Assembly (NCBI RefSeq): GCF_005281475.1
Contig: NZ_CP040106.1
Location: 2,756,501-2,820,500, forward strand
Direction: 5' to 3'
Origin: Echinicola rosea
GTDB lineage: Bacteria > Bacteroidota > Bacteroidia > Cytophagales > Cyclobacteriaceae
DNA: 64,000 nt
Positions within the stretch are counted from its first letter, which is position 1, and each line of letters opens with the position of its first letter. The position numbers and the translations under genes are program-made. This document shows, piece by piece, positions 18,606 to 29,095 of the stretch. The notes beneath the pieces are model-generated. The model ran no database searches. It was given only the letters and a program-made list of their open reading frames with translations, and was not told where the DNA came from.

Positions 18606-19901
18606 TCAAGAAGTGGGATGGTTTACTGACCCAAACCGATCAATGATGGATGCCTCTATGGCTTCCCGGTGTTCTGGTGCTGCGATATTCATCAGGGCGA
18701 CGGCTCTTTGACGGAGGTTTTTGCCATATAGATAGGCTATGCCATATTCGGTAACGACATAGTGCATGTGTGCTCTCGTGGTGACCACACCGGCTCCTTG
18801 CCGGAGAAAGGGGACGATTTTGGAGGCTCCTTTCTTGGTAGTGGCCGACAGTGCCATGATGGGTTTTCCTCCTTCCGAGAGGGCAGCACCCCGCATGAAA
18901 TCCATTTGGCCCCCGACCCCTGAATAATGATAGGTGCCAATAGAATCGGCACATACCTGACCGGTAAGGTCCATTTCTAGGCAGGAATTTATGGAGATTA
19001 CTTTGGGGTTTCTTCTGATGACGGCGGTGTCATTTACATAAGCAGTTTCGTGAAATGATAAGATAGGATTATCATTGATGCGGTCATAGAGTGCTTTGTT
19101 GCCGACCGCAAAGGAGGTGACCACTTTGCCCGGATGTTTGGCTTTGTATTTATTGGTGAGCGCGCCACTGTCCATTAATCCCATGATGCCATTGGAAAAC
19201 ATCTCGGTATGTACGCCAAGGTCTTTATGATGGTGCAGTGCATCTAAAACAGCATCAGGAATAGCGCCAATTCCCATCTGCAGGGTAGAACCATCCTCAA
19301 TGAGCTCGGCGATATGATTGCCTATTTTTAGTTCATTTTCTCCTATTTTGCTTGAGTAATCCACTTCAGGTAGCGGGTCATTGGATTCGACTACATGGTC
19401 AAATTTGCTTAGATGGACCATGCCATCGCCATGGGTTCGGGGCATATGTGGATTGATCTGGGCAATGACCACTTTTGCCATTTCTACGGCCGGTTTGGCT
19501 ACATCCACAGAGGTGCCCAGCGTACAATAACCATGGATGTCGGGGGGCGAGACATTGACGATGGCCACATCAATGGGCAGGATATTTCTTCTGAATAAAA
19601 TACCTATCTCGCTTAAAAAAATAGGAACATAACCACCATGGCTGGAGTTTACGGCGTTTCGCACATTGGCGGAGACAAAGAGGGAGTTAATATAAAAGCT
19701 CTTTTGGTAAGGATCTTCCGTTAAGGGCATCTCTCCTAGAGTGGTAATGGAAACTATTTCCACGTTTTTCAATTCTTGATGGCGTTGGGCAAGTGCATTG
19801 AGCAATGTGGATGGTGTGGCAGCACTTCCATGGACAAACACCCTGTCGTTGCTTTTGACTACTTTTACGGCTTCTTCTGCAGTGGAAAATGAAACATTCA
19901 T
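18606..19901 (-). CDS. Acetyl-CoA hydrolase/transferase family protein (4-hydroxybutyrate CoA-transferase-like)
   Basis: Family I CoA-transferase, 431 residues, of the acetyl-CoA hydrolase/4-hydroxybutyrate CoA-transferase type. Visible are VFVHGSAATPSTLLNAL near residue 21, the glycine-rich QMGIGAIPDAVLDAL near 213, and HTEMFSNGIMGL near 236 with the expected catalytic Glu. VVTEYGIAYLYGKNLRQRA lies near the C-terminus. It probably moves CoA between acetate/short acyls and a partner acid; the exact substrate is not readable. No thiolase or dehydrogenase partner is adjacent. It is convergent with the copB-like gene, with zero spacing between stops. Confidence 0.85.
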   Translation of the reverse strand: MNVSFSTAEEAVKVVKSNDRVFVHGSAATPSTLLNALAQRHQELKNVEIVSITTLGEMPLTEDPYQKSFYINSLFVSANVRNAVNSSHGGYVPIFLSEIGILFRRNILPIDVAIVNVSPPDIHGYCTLGTSVDVAKPAVEMAKVVIAQINPHMPRTHGDGMVHLSKFDHVVESNDPLPEVDYSSKIGENELKIGNHIAELIEDGSTLQMGIGAIPDAVLDALHHHKDLGVHTEMFSNGIMGLMDSGALTNKYKAKHPGKVVTSFAVGNKALYDRINDNPILSFHETAYVNDTAVIRRNPKVISINSCLEMDLTGQVCADSIGTYHYSGVGGQMDFMRGAALSEGGKPIMALSATTKKGASKIVPFLRQGAGVVTTRAHMHYVVTEYGIAYLYGKNLRQRAVALMNIAAPEHREAIEASIIDRFGSVNHPTS

Positions 19902-20842
19902 ATATGTTGGGATTTTGCTAAAAATAGATTTCTATTAAAGTTACTAATTGACATTTCTTTTACACAAGATTAATATAATAATATGTTTATTTTTTTGATT
20001 TTTATCATGTGAAAGGATGATGTTAAACATATTTTAATGTATATACATCAATCTTACTATTGTTGAAAACAACCTATACGTCTAAAGCCATTTTTATAGT
20101 GTGATCTACCTTTAAGATGGTTTACCAATCTCGTTTAGTTAGTGTGTGCCAAGGCAAACGCGTTTAGTGTTTTGAAGGGAAACAATTTTCGTGTAGGCAT
20201 AGCTATCATCCATGCCGCTGGCACTCATTCGGGAGGTTCAGGTGAGCTTAAGTTCCTGCTGATTCATCCGCAGGTTACAAAATTTATCGTGCCGCTGGCA
20301 CTTCGCCCCGATTTATACTTTGGGAACCGCAGTAGCCTATCTTAGGCAGATATAATTGCAAATAGGAACAATTTTTTTAAAATGCGATTGCTCTGTTCTG
20401 TAGTGTGTACCTTGAAACATTGGTAGTATTATTTTTCTTGCTAAATTCCAAGATAGTTTTCATCTCTTTACTTTTGTCACTTTTTTGCTTCAGGTCAAAA
20501 AAGTAACCCGAAAACCTCGCCGCTACGCCACGGCGCACAGGTGTGCATCTATTGGCCTAAAATTAAACTCGATTTATGCATGAGCTTATCCATTACGAGC
20601 TGACCCGCCGTGGACAAAATCAGCTGCTACACTTTAGTTTTCGATGTAATCGTAGCGGTGCTACACTCACATCTCCAAACTAACTGGAAAGTGATGTTCT
20701 ACTAGTCATTTTGTCCTAAAATAAGTTGGGTAAAATCACTATATTCGCATATGCAAAATGTGGGAATTTCCCTTTTAGAAGTTGTATTTTGCATCAATAA
20801 TCAATCGCTATACACCATTGAAAATCATATTGGATTATTTTT
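19902..20842. repeat. Repeat-rich gap with a rearranged, inverted partial copy (C) of the large repeat
   Basis: A 941-bp gap. 20124-20146 (CGTTTAGTTAGTGTGTG) is the right end of the large repeat in reverse orientation. 20461-20570 is the reverse complement of its GACCTGAAGCAAAAAAGTGAC / GCCAATAG-TGCACACCTGTGCGCC part, and is useful as an intron-free reference. 20570-20700 holds reversed pieces of the mini-element (ATCGTAGCGGTGCTAC, ACAAAATCAGCTG). 20205-20345 carries two GCCGCTGGCAC units of another repeat also seen near 56095. 19920-20110 is AT-rich with nothing recognised. Confidence 0.65.
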
Positions 20843-23800
20843 ATGACCCAAAAAGTAAAAGCTTACAAACCCAAGTGTCATGTCAGGATAGTTACTGCAG
20901 CCTCTCTTTTTGATGGTCACGATGCGGCGATTAACGTTATGAGAAGGATTATCCAGTCTGCCGGCTGTGAGGTGATTCATTTGGGGCATAATCGGTCTGT
21001 TCAGGAAATTGTTTCCTGTGCTATCCAAGAAGATGTACAAGCGATAGCGATCACGTCTTACCAAGGAGGGCACACCGAGTTTTTCAAATACATGTACGAC
21101 CTTCTCCAAGAAAAGAAAGCAGGGCATATCAAGATTTTTGGCGGTGGGGGAGGAACCATCCTTCCGGAAGAAATCAATGAGCTCCATGCATACGGGATCT
21201 GTAGGATTTATTCCCCAGATGATGGAAGGTCAATGGGACTACAAGGGATGATCAATGACCTCGTGGAGCAAGCGGATTTTCCTTTAGGGGAAGATTTAGA
21301 AGGAGGTGTTTTACCGGATAGGGCCCATCCAGAAGTAATAGCCCGTTGGATTTCTGCAGCAGAGAATTTTCCCGATGCCTACCAATCAACCTTGGAAAAT
21401 CAAGTAAATGAAAAAAGCGGCAAGTCTGTACCGGTATTAGGAATTACGGGTACGGGAGGAGCAGGGAAGTCTTCTTTGGTAGATGAGTTGGCCAGGAGAT
21501 TTCTGGCTGATTTTGAAGAGAAGCATTTGGCAATTATTTCAGTAGATCCCTCCAAAAGGAAGACAGGGGGAGCACTTTTGGGAGATCGGATCAGGATGAA
21601 CGCGATCAATGACCCTCGGATTTATATGCGTTCACTGGCTACACGTCAGGCCAATCTGTCCCTGTCCAAACACGTGAAAGATGCGGTGGATATTGTGAAA
21701 ATGGCCGGGTACGATTTGGTGATCTTGGAAACATCAGGTATCGGCCAATCCGACACAGAGGTGGCCGATCATGCGGACCTTTCCCTGTACGTGATGACGC
21801 CCGAATATGGGGCCGCTTCCCAGCTAGAAAAAATTGACATGTTGGACTTTGCTGATGTGATCGCGTTGAACAAATTTGACAAGAGGGGCGCGTATGATGC
21901 CCTGAGGGATGTCAAAAAGCAGTTTGTGCGAAACCATGGTCTTTGGGATGCGAAGGATGATGAACTACCGGTGATTGGTACCATTGCGTCGCAGTTTAAC
22001 GATCCAGGTATGAATAAGCTCTATCGGGAGCTGATGACCAGGCTGGCTACACTTGAATTTTCGCCCATAGCAACCCCACAAATGGAAGAATCAGAAAAGA
22101 TTTTTATCATTCCGCCTTCTAGGACGAGGTACCTGTCCGAAATAGTGGCCGAAAATCAACGCTTCGAAAAATGGGCCAGAGAGCAGAAGGAAGTTGCCAA
22201 TCGCCTATATGGGCTCAAAAAAACACTGCAAACGCTTCAAGAGGAAGGAGCAGATGCTACCTTGGTGGAAAGTATAGAGGCTACTTATGCCACCGTTTCC
22301 GCAAAATTGGATCCTGAAAATCAACAGTGGCTTGAAGCTTGGCCGGACCAGGTAGAATGTTACCAAAAAGATGACTTTATATTTTCTGTGCGGGAAAAGG
22401 AAATCCGCATAAAAACCCATTCCACTTCCCTTTCGGGAACCAGTATTCCTAAAGTGGCGCTTCCCAAGTATGAGGCTTGGGGAGATTTGCTTCAGTGGAA
22501 ATTTAAGGAGAACGTCCCGGGGGAATTTCCCTTTACGGCAGGGGTTTTCCCTTTTAAGCGTGAGGGTGAGGATCCCACTCGGATGTTTGCTGGTGAAGGC
22601 GGACCGGAGCGCACAAACAAACGCTTCCATTACGTCTCAAAAGACATGCCTGCCAAGCGGCTGTCGACGGCATTTGATTCGGTGACCCTTTACGGTGAGG
22701 ATCCAGGCTACCGGCCAGACATATACGGTAAAATCGGCAATTCCGGAGTGAATATATGCTGTTTGGATGATATGAAAAAGCTGTATTCAGGCTTTGATCT
22801 GGCAGATCCGCGCACGTCGGTCTCCATGACCATCAATGGTCCAGCGGCAACGATGACGGCCTTTTTTATGAACACAGCGATCGATCAGCAATGTGAGCGA
22901 TACATCCATGAGCATGGGCTGTTGGAGAAAGTGAATGCCAAAATTGATGCGATCTATTGTGAAAAAGGCGTGGAGCGCCCCACTTATCAAGGCGATATTC
23001 CAGAAGGCCATGATGGTCTTGGGCTATTGCTTTTGGGAGTGACAGGGGATCAGGTGCTGCCAGCAGAAATATACAGAGCTATAAAAGAAGAGACCCTGAC
23101 CAGGGTGCGGGGAACCGTTCAGGCGGATATTCTGAAGGAAGACCAAGCGCAAAACACCTGTATCTTTTCTACGGAATTTTCGCTGCGGTTGATGGGCGAT
23201 GTGCAGCAGTATTTCATTGAAATGGGAGTCCGTAATTTTTATTCCGTTTCTATTTCCGGCTATCACATCGCTGAGGCAGGAGCCAACCCTATTACGCAGC
23301 TGGCACTCACTCTTTCCAATGGATTCACTTACGTGGAGTATTATGTCTCTAGGGGAATGGATGTAAATGCATTTGCACCTAATTTGTCGTTTTTCTTTTC
23401 CAATGGCATTGACCCGGAATATGCAGTGATCGGAAGGGTTGCGCGTAGAATTTGGGCCAAGGCCATGAAACTAACATATGGAGCCAACGAACGTTCGCAG
23501 ATGCTGAAATACCACATCCAGACGTCAGGAAGGTCGTTACACGCCCAGGAAATTGACTTTAATGACATCCGTACTACTTTACAGGCCTTGTACGCCATTT
23601 ACGATAATTGCAATTCCCTGCATACCAACGCATACGATGAAGCCATTACGACACCTACCGAGGCTTCGGTGAGAAGGGCGATGGCTATCCAGTTGATCAT
23701 TAATAAGGAGTTGGGCTTGGCGAAGAATGAAAATCCCCTTCAGGGAGCATTTATCATTGAAGAGCTTACCGATTTGGTGGAGGAAGCCGTTTATGCTGAG

Positions 23801-24208
23801 TTTGAACGGATCACCGAACGTGGAGGTGTACTTGGAGCTATGGAGACCATGTACCAAAGAGGAAAAATCCAGGAAGAAAGCCTCCATTATGAGACATTAA
23901 AACATTCCGGTACGTATCCTATAATAGGGGTGAACACGTTCCTGTCTTCTGCCGGATCTCCCACGGTGATTCCTGGCGAGGTGATCCGTGCCACTAATGA
24001 GGAAAAAGAAGAACAGATCAAGGCACTTGAAAATTTGCATAGGAAATATAAATTCCAATCCACAGTACTACTGAATGATTTAAAGCAGGCTGCTGTTGAT
24101 AATGAAAACCTGTTTTCAAAGCTAATGGAAGCCGCAAAACATTGTTCACTGGGACAGATCACCCATGCACTCTATGAAGTAGGTGGACAATATCGCAGAA
24201 ATATGTGA
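20843..24208 (+). CDS. icmF: Fused isobutyryl-CoA mutase IcmF (B12-dependent, with built-in G-protein chaperone)
   Basis: Adenosylcobalamin-dependent mutase interconverting isobutyryl-CoA and butyryl-CoA, 1121 residues. Domain order: B12-binding domain with DGHDAA (24-29) and [10 protein letters not shown]; a MeaB-like P-loop GTPase with GTGGAGKS (203-210); linker; then the TIM-barrel substrate domain. GVFPFKR in the active site has Phe where methylmalonyl-CoA mutase has Tyr, and [19 protein letters not shown] is conserved. These point to IcmF rather than methylmalonyl-CoA mutase. Fusion of chaperone and mutase lets one gene carry reactivation and catalysis. It is preceded by the repeat-rich gap and followed by osmC. 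Confidence 0.94.
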   Translation: MTQKVKAYKPKCHVRIVTAASLFDGHDAAINVMRRIIQSAGCEVIHLGHNRSVQEIVSCAIQEDVQAIAITSYQGGHTEFFKYMYDLLQEKKAGHIKIFGGGGGTILPEEINELHAYGICRIYSPDDGRSMGLQGMINDLVEQADFPLGEDLEGGVLPDRAHPEVIARWISAAENFPDAYQSTLENQVNEKSGKSVPVLGITGTGGAGKSSLVDELARRFLADFEEKHLAIISVDPSKRKTGGALLGDRIRMNAINDPRIYMRSLATRQANLSLSKHVKDAVDIVKMAGYDLVILETSGIGQSDTEVADHADLSLYVMTPEYGAASQLEKIDMLDFADVIALNKFDKRGAYDALRDVKKQFVRNHGLWDAKDDELPVIGTIASQFNDPGMNKLYRELMTRLATLEFSPIATPQMEESEKIFIIPPSRTRYLSEIVAENQRFEKWAREQKEVANRLYGLKKTLQTLQEEGADATLVESIEATYATVSAKLDPENQQWLEAWPDQVECYQKDDFIFSVREKEIRIKTHSTSLSGTSIPKVALPKYEAWGDLLQWKFKENVPGEFPFTAGVFPFKREGEDPTRMFAGEGGPERTNKRFHYVSKDMPAKRLSTAFDSVTLYGEDPGYRPDIYGKIGNSGVNICCLDDMKKLYSGFDLADPRTSVSMTINGPAATMTAFFMNTAIDQQCERYIHEHGLLEKVNAKIDAIYCEKGVERPTYQGDIPEGHDGLGLLLLGVTGDQVLPAEIYRAIKEETLTRVRGTVQADILKEDQAQNTCIFSTEFSLRLMGDVQQYFIEMGVRNFYSVSISGYHIAEAGANPITQLALTLSNGFTYVEYYVSRGMDVNAFAPNLSFFFSNGIDPEYAVIGRVARRIWAKAMKLTYGANERSQMLKYHIQTSGRSLHAQEIDFNDIRTTLQALYAIYDNCNSLHTNAYDEAITTPTEASVRRAMAIQLIINKELGLAKNENPLQGAFIIEELTDLVEEAVYAEFERITERGGVLGAMETMYQRGKIQEESLHYETLKHSGTYPIIGVNTFLSSAGSPTVIPGEVIRATNEEKEEQIKALENLHRKYKFQSTVLLNDLKQAAVDNENLFSKLMEAAKHCSLGQITHALYEVGGQYRRNM

Positions 24209-24277
24209 GGAGGCTTCTTTTGGGAATTAACGATCAAAAAAATAAATAATAGTATAAAAGTTTAATTGAGTAAAGAA

Positions 24278-24691
24278 ATGGCAAAAAGAAACGTGACGGT
24301 TACGATGAAGGCGGATTATGAATACGAAGCAGTAAATCCGCAGGGAAATAAGGTGCAGATAGACATGTACGATCCCGAAAAGAAGCAACATCAGTCACCT
24401 ATGGATTTGGTATTGTCAGCAGTGGCCAGCTGTGCTTCTGTGGATGCAGTGCTGATGATGAAGAAAAAAAGAAAGACAGTGGAAGATTTTAAAGTGGAAA
24501 CAGAGGGTGATAGAAATGATGGCGTACCCGCTTTTTATAAAAGCATTCATATGAAATTTATCCTTACTTCAGCGGATGCTACAGAGGAGGAATTTGCTAA
24601 GGTAGTGAAGCTGTCAGTGGATAAATATTGTTCCGTTTCGGCTTCATTGAGTGCTGATATTACGTACAGTTCGGAGGTGGTCAAGCCATGA
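24278..24691 (+). CDS. OsmC family peroxiredoxin-like protein
   Basis: A 137-residue OsmC/Ohr superfamily protein using the ATG at 24278 (MAKRNVTVTMKAD). An in-frame TTG 12 bp upstream is less likely. The two family cysteines are seen in ASCASVDAVLMMKKKR and KYCSVSASLSADI. The family reduces organic hydroperoxides or has a thiol-dependent role. It overlaps the next small gene by 4 bp (ATGA). Confidence 0.9.
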   Translation: MAKRNVTVTMKADYEYEAVNPQGNKVQIDMYDPEKKQHQSPMDLVLSAVASCASVDAVLMMKKKRKTVEDFKVETEGDRNDGVPAFYKSIHMKFILTSADATEEEFAKVVKLSVDKYCSVSASLSADITYSSEVVKP

Positions 24692-24927
24692 GGGTGGTAA
24701 AGGAATTTACAAAAAATGATATCCGTATTTCTATTTTTTCCTGGAATGGCAAATACCTCATCAAATATGAGCAAGGAATGATAGAACAGACTTACAAAGT
24801 CAGTGAGATGGATATCCTTGAAGAGCAGGATTTAGAGGCTTTTTTTGATGAGGCATTTTTGGATGAAGTCAATAAAAGATTTGAAGAGATGCATCAATCG
24901 CTTAGGAATCAGATTGAAAATATTTAA
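24688..24927 (+). CDS. Small conserved-looking protein, unknown function
   Basis: A 79-residue acidic protein translationally coupled to osmC by an ATGA overlap. It begins with short beta strands (KNDIRISIFSWNGKYLIKYEQG) and ends in an acidic amphipathic helix (EEQDLEAFFDEAFLDEVNKR). There are no cysteines, no signal peptide and no membrane segment. I do not recognise the family. The coupling to osmC suggests co-production, perhaps as a partner. Confidence 0.7.
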   Translation: MRVVKEFTKNDIRISIFSWNGKYLIKYEQGMIEQTYKVSEMDILEEQDLEAFFDEAFLDEVNKRFEEMHQSLRNQIENI

Positions 24928-24955
24928 ATTTACTTCCTACTTTACATATTCGTAG

Positions 24956-25966
24956 ATGAAATATGCTTATTTTACTTTGGCTGGCTTGGTATTGCTCTTT
25001 TTCAATGGTTGTGGGGATGAGGGAGGATCGGTATATCCGACTGAGTTTACAGAACTGGATTCCCTTGTCAGGGTAATGGAGTCGGATCTCAGGCCGCTGG
25101 AGGAGGAGATCAAAGAATTGGCTTCTCAGACCGAGTACCTCTTTGACCATCAGGATAGATATGCCAAAATGGCTGCTCGCGAAGAGTATAAAATTTCTGA
25201 TTTAGGGGTTATTTATAGAGAAACAACTGACAAATCCGAAAGCAGTGTGCATGTTTCATCTATTTCTCGAGACAGGGATGATGTATTTCATCAAATCTAT
25301 TTCACCGAGGCACTGGATTCAGCTTTTAGGACGATTTATGCTGATTCGCCCTTGGTAGCGCAGGTTTACTTCAATACACGGTTACAGATGTGCAGAATAT
25401 TCCCGTCACTGGATGCCTTGCACGTATTTGACACAGATATAGACCTTACGACCTTTAATTTCTATTATATGGCAGATGAGGTTCGTAACCCGGAAAAAAA
25501 GAGTAAGTGGGTAGAGGATATCTATGTGGATCCTGCTGGACGAGGATGGATACTTTCGCTGATTCACCCTGTCTATCATTTGGGTGAGTTAGAGGGAGTG
25601 GTTGGGTTTGATATTACGATTAATGATATCATTCAGCGGTTTTTAAAATATAAAGACAAGAAATTGTTAATTATCGATGGATCTGGTAATATCGTGGCAG
25701 GAACCAATGATGCCATCGAGGTGCTGAACTTGCCTCCACTAAGGAATCACACTTATGTTCAGACAATAAACTCTGATAATTTTCGCAAGGAGGACTATAA
25801 TCTTTTTAAATCCAAGAGCAAAGCGGTGAGGAAGATGGTGGCGAAATTTCTTTTGGAGAAAGATAATGTTTACAAAATGGGGGATAGTTATTCGGATCAG
25901 GAATACACCATTTATTGTAGGCAAATGAATTTGCTAAACTGGTATGTACTGGAAGTAAAAAACTGA
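24956..25966 (+). CDS. Cache-domain lipoprotein, probable sensory partner of the adjacent kinase
   Basis: A 336-residue lipoprotein: signal peptide with lipobox FNGC (Cys19). A helical region (EFTELDSLVRVMESDLRPLEEEIKEL) is followed by a Cache/PDC-like fold. Typical pieces are WVEDIYVDPAGRGWILSLIHPV near 181-202, LEGVVGFDITINDIIQRF near 211-228, and KKLLIIDGSGNIVAG. Such domains usually sit outside a membrane-anchored kinase or chemoreceptor; here it is a separate lipid-anchored protein. The kinase gene starts 14 bp downstream, so they probably form one signalling unit. The ligand is unknown. Confidence 0.8.
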   Translation: MKYAYFTLAGLVLLFFNGCGDEGGSVYPTEFTELDSLVRVMESDLRPLEEEIKELASQTEYLFDHQDRYAKMAAREEYKISDLGVIYRETTDKSESSVHVSSISRDRDDVFHQIYFTEALDSAFRTIYADSPLVAQVYFNTRLQMCRIFPSLDALHVFDTDIDLTTFNFYYMADEVRNPEKKSKWVEDIYVDPAGRGWILSLIHPVYHLGELEGVVGFDITINDIIQRFLKYKDKKLLIIDGSGNIVAGTNDAIEVLNLPPLRNHTYVQTINSDNFRKEDYNLFKSKSKAVRKMVAKFLLEKDNVYKMGDSYSDQEYTIYCRQMNLLNWYVLEVKN

Positions 25967-25980
25967 CAAAATAAAGATTC

Positions 25981-28845
25981 ATGAGGAAAAGGGATAATTA
26001 TAAACGATTTCATGTATTGACATTAATGTCAGTGGCATCGATTATTCTGATTTTCTCATTGGGGTATTTTTTTTACAACACCCTATCAAAAAATTTATTG
26101 GACAGTAGTAGGCAGTTTTTGGGCAAGCAGGCCGAAATAGCATCCAATGAAGTACAGCGAAGGTTTAACACCCTTTATGAAGATTTGACCTATTACACAG
26201 CAAGCTTGGAGGGCTACTATGAAGTAAATAATAACGAGAAAATCCAATCTTCTAGGACGCGACAACTATTGAACTCCTACGGTGATTTGATCGATACGCT
26301 GTTTGTGAAAGTTGGTGATGAAACCTGGTCTTATTACCTAAGGGATAATAATTACTTCGAGAAAGTCAGTGTTGAAGAGAACAAAACCTTCAATGATCCC
26401 AAAAGGTTTGTTAAAGTCAAATCCCATATAGATCCCATTACGGTAATTGCTGCTATTAATTTAGACGAGTTTCTAAAGCATTACACTGCTAATCACTACC
26501 TGGGTGAGGGAGGCTATAAGTTTTATCTCTATGGTGAGAATGCCTATGCATTGGGAGAAAATGGACGTGCTTCTGCACTATCATTGTCTCCAAAACTATG
26601 GGGAGAAATGCAAAATGAATATATGGGGGGGCTGAGAGGCGTATATGAAGGAGATATCGTTCGGGTGGCTGAGAATGGTGATGAGGTGCGATTGAAAGCC
26701 ATTGTGGCTCAGTATCCGTTTAATCTATTTCCTCTTGAAGGTAAATTTGCAATACTTTTTGCCCAAGACCAGGCAATTATTATCTCTCGCTTGTATAATA
26801 CTTATTTTCTCCTTTTTGCAGGACTCTTCGCTTTATTAATATTGGTGATTTACCTGTTGATCAGACATGGGATAAGCATCGATGACAAGCACATAGAACT
26901 GGAGAAGAAATCGCAGCAAATCAATCGGCTCTTTGAGCAGCAGACAATGCTCTTACAAGAGACAAATGGCTTTGTATATTATCACGATGATACCGGGAAA
27001 GTCAACAATGTCAGTGAGAATGTGACTAATGTGTTGGGTTTTACGGTAGAAGAATTCCTGGAAAACAATAAGAGTCAGATCGTGGATCAGGACTTGATAA
27101 AACTTCAGGAAAAAGCCAAAAAAGCCATTGATGCAAGGAATGATTATTTGAGTTTTGAGGTGAGTTTCAAGAAAAAAGACGGCACCATCATCAGGGCTAA
27201 GAATTTTGAGCGACTATTTTATGATCAAGAGGGTCGTTTCGTCAGTAGTGTAGGGATCTGTACCGATATAACGGAAAAATACCTGGCAGAAAAAGAACTT
27301 ATCAAGAGTGAAAACAGGCTTCGGTCTGTGTTAAACAGCTTGCCGGATATTATTTTTATATATGACAATCAGGGTGTTTACCTTGATTATTATGTCCAAG
27401 AAACGGACATGCTAATTTCTCCTCCTGAATTATCTCTTGGAAAACATATCAAAGACATCATTCCGCCTCCATATGGGGAGAAAATGGAAGGTGCACTTTT
27501 GAGGGCGGCAAGTACCGGTAAGGTACAGACGGAGCAGATGACACTTGAATTGCCTTCCGGTAAGAAATTTTTGGAAATCAGGTTTTTTAAGCTTGATGAA
27601 GAAAGGATGATATCTGTAGGCCGTGACGTGACCGAGCAGAAGTTATGGGAGAAAGGATTAAAAGAAGCCAAGGAGGTAGCAGAAGGAGCCAATAGAGCGA
27701 AGTCAGAGTTTTTGGCCAGTATGAGCCACGAGATCAGGACACCGATGAATGGCTTGTTGGGAATGATTGGCTTGCTGGAGCATACGGCACTGGACAAAGA
27801 ACAGGAGAGCATTGTTAAAGTGATCAAGGATTCAGGGGAATCACTATTGGTGATCATAAAGGATATTTTAGATTACTCCAAGATCGAAGAAGGCAAGCTA
27901 GAACTGGAACTGTCCAGTTCTAAGTTTAGGGAAGAATTGAATAAAGTGATTAATATTTTCTCAGGGATGGTCGTGGGTAAAGAGCTTAGCCTAAACCTGG
28001 ACATTTCTCCAGTAATCCCCCAGTGGTTGATTCTGGACAATGAAAAGCTCAGCCAGATACTGTTTAATATTATAGGAAACGCGGTAAAATTCACTCCAAA
28101 AGGAGGTGATGTGAAAATTAAAGTCTCAGGAGAGCCTATTCTCGATAAGAATTTTATGCTCTACTTTAATGTGAAAGATACAGGTGTCGGCATACCCAAA
28201 TCAAAAATCGATAAGCTGATCCATCCTTTTACCCAAACAGGCAGGAAAACAGCAGAAGAAAAAAGTGGAAGTGGATTGGGCTTGGCCATTGCCAATAAGC
28301 TTATTGAGTTGATGGGAGGCAGTCTTCAGATCGAAAGTGAAGTAGGCAAAGGTTCTGAATTTTCCTTTACGGTTTTTGCGCGGATTTCAGAAAGTGATGA
28401 AATTGTAGGAAAGGATGATTATGAGAACTATGCAAGAGAAGAGTACAAGCTATCCCATATTTCTGACAAATTCCCTAAAGAGATATTGTTGGCTGAGGAT
28501 AATGATATCAATCTGAAGTTTATGAAACTCTTGATGAAACAATTGGGCTATGTTGTGGATACCGTAAGCACTGGGGAGGAAGCTGTAAAGGCCGTCGAAA
28601 AGAAGCGATACGATATGATCTTCATGGATTATCAGATGCCTGTGATGGATGGCCTTGAGGCTTCCCGGAAAATTAAGAAGATGAAGGAAGGGAAGTTTGT
28701 TCGGATCATAGGGCTGTCCGCCAATGTGTTTAAAGAGGATATTGAAAGGGCGTTTGAAGCTGGGATGGATGATTACCTCACCAAGCCCATCAAAATCCAA
28801 GATGTGGTGATGAAAATAAAGGAAAGCTCAGGGATGAACGTGTAG
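25981..28845 (+). CDS. Hybrid sensor histidine kinase with PAS domains and receiver
   Basis: A 954-residue membrane hybrid kinase. Order: TM1 (14-34), periplasmic sensor domain (35-270), TM2 (272-292), coiled segment, two PAS domains (about 320-440 and 445-560), HisKA with SHEIRTPMNG (phospho-His583), HATPase with NIIGNAVKFTPKGGD and GSGLGLAIANKLIELMGG, and a C-terminal receiver with ILLAEDNDINLKF and Asp883 in FMDYQMPVMDG. There is no HPt domain and no adjacent DNA-binding regulator, so the downstream target lies elsewhere. It is preceded by the Cache lipoprotein gene in an apparent two-gene operon. Confidence 0.93.
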   Translation: MRKRDNYKRFHVLTLMSVASIILIFSLGYFFYNTLSKNLLDSSRQFLGKQAEIASNEVQRRFNTLYEDLTYYTASLEGYYEVNNNEKIQSSRTRQLLNSYGDLIDTLFVKVGDETWSYYLRDNNYFEKVSVEENKTFNDPKRFVKVKSHIDPITVIAAINLDEFLKHYTANHYLGEGGYKFYLYGENAYALGENGRASALSLSPKLWGEMQNEYMGGLRGVYEGDIVRVAENGDEVRLKAIVAQYPFNLFPLEGKFAILFAQDQAIIISRLYNTYFLLFAGLFALLILVIYLLIRHGISIDDKHIELEKKSQQINRLFEQQTMLLQETNGFVYYHDDTGKVNNVSENVTNVLGFTVEEFLENNKSQIVDQDLIKLQEKAKKAIDARNDYLSFEVSFKKKDGTIIRAKNFERLFYDQEGRFVSSVGICTDITEKYLAEKELIKSENRLRSVLNSLPDIIFIYDNQGVYLDYYVQETDMLISPPELSLGKHIKDIIPPPYGEKMEGALLRAASTGKVQTEQMTLELPSGKKFLEIRFFKLDEERMISVGRDVTEQKLWEKGLKEAKEVAEGANRAKSEFLASMSHEIRTPMNGLLGMIGLLEHTALDKEQESIVKVIKDSGESLLVIIKDILDYSKIEEGKLELELSSSKFREELNKVINIFSGMVVGKELSLNLDISPVIPQWLILDNEKLSQILFNIIGNAVKFTPKGGDVKIKVSGEPILDKNFMLYFNVKDTGVGIPKSKIDKLIHPFTQTGRKTAEEKSGSGLGLAIANKLIELMGGSLQIESEVGKGSEFSFTVFARISESDEIVGKDDYENYAREEYKLSHISDKFPKEILLAEDNDINLKFMKLLMKQLGYVVDTVSTGEEAVKAVEKKRYDMIFMDYQMPVMDGLEASRKIKKMKEGKFVRIIGLSANVFKEDIERAFEAGMDDYLTKPIKIQDVVMKIKESSGMNV

Positions 28846-28982
28846 GGGCAAGCCAAAAAGTTGGGTTGTTTTGCTACAAAAGGAAACATGGCGAAATTCA
28901 TCCCTAAGAGTTTTTACCTGATCGAACATAGAGCCTCAATGGACAGTAACAAAAGAGCAGCGGGGAGTATCTCATAATCTGT

Positions 28983-29069
28983 GTAAGTCCGCAAAGCGGG
29001 CTTACGAGTAAAAAGGAAAGACCTCGAAAATATCAGTGTGATTGGTACAATCGCATTGATATTTTGAGG
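28983..29069. repeat. Two adjacent palindromes upstream of the IS element
   Basis: Palindrome 1 (28983-29005): GTAAGTCCGC / GCGGGCTTAC around AAA. Palindrome 2 (29022-29069): CCTCGAAAATATCA...TGATATTTTGAGG with a nearly fully paired interior and a GTA loop, about 22 bp of stem. Neither has a T-tract. They lie just before the IS256-family left end. Apart from these and the IS end, the 28846-29139 gap holds nothing recognised. Confidence 0.7.
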
Positions 29070-29095
29070 AGCCCGCGGCAGGCGCCATTCCAATC

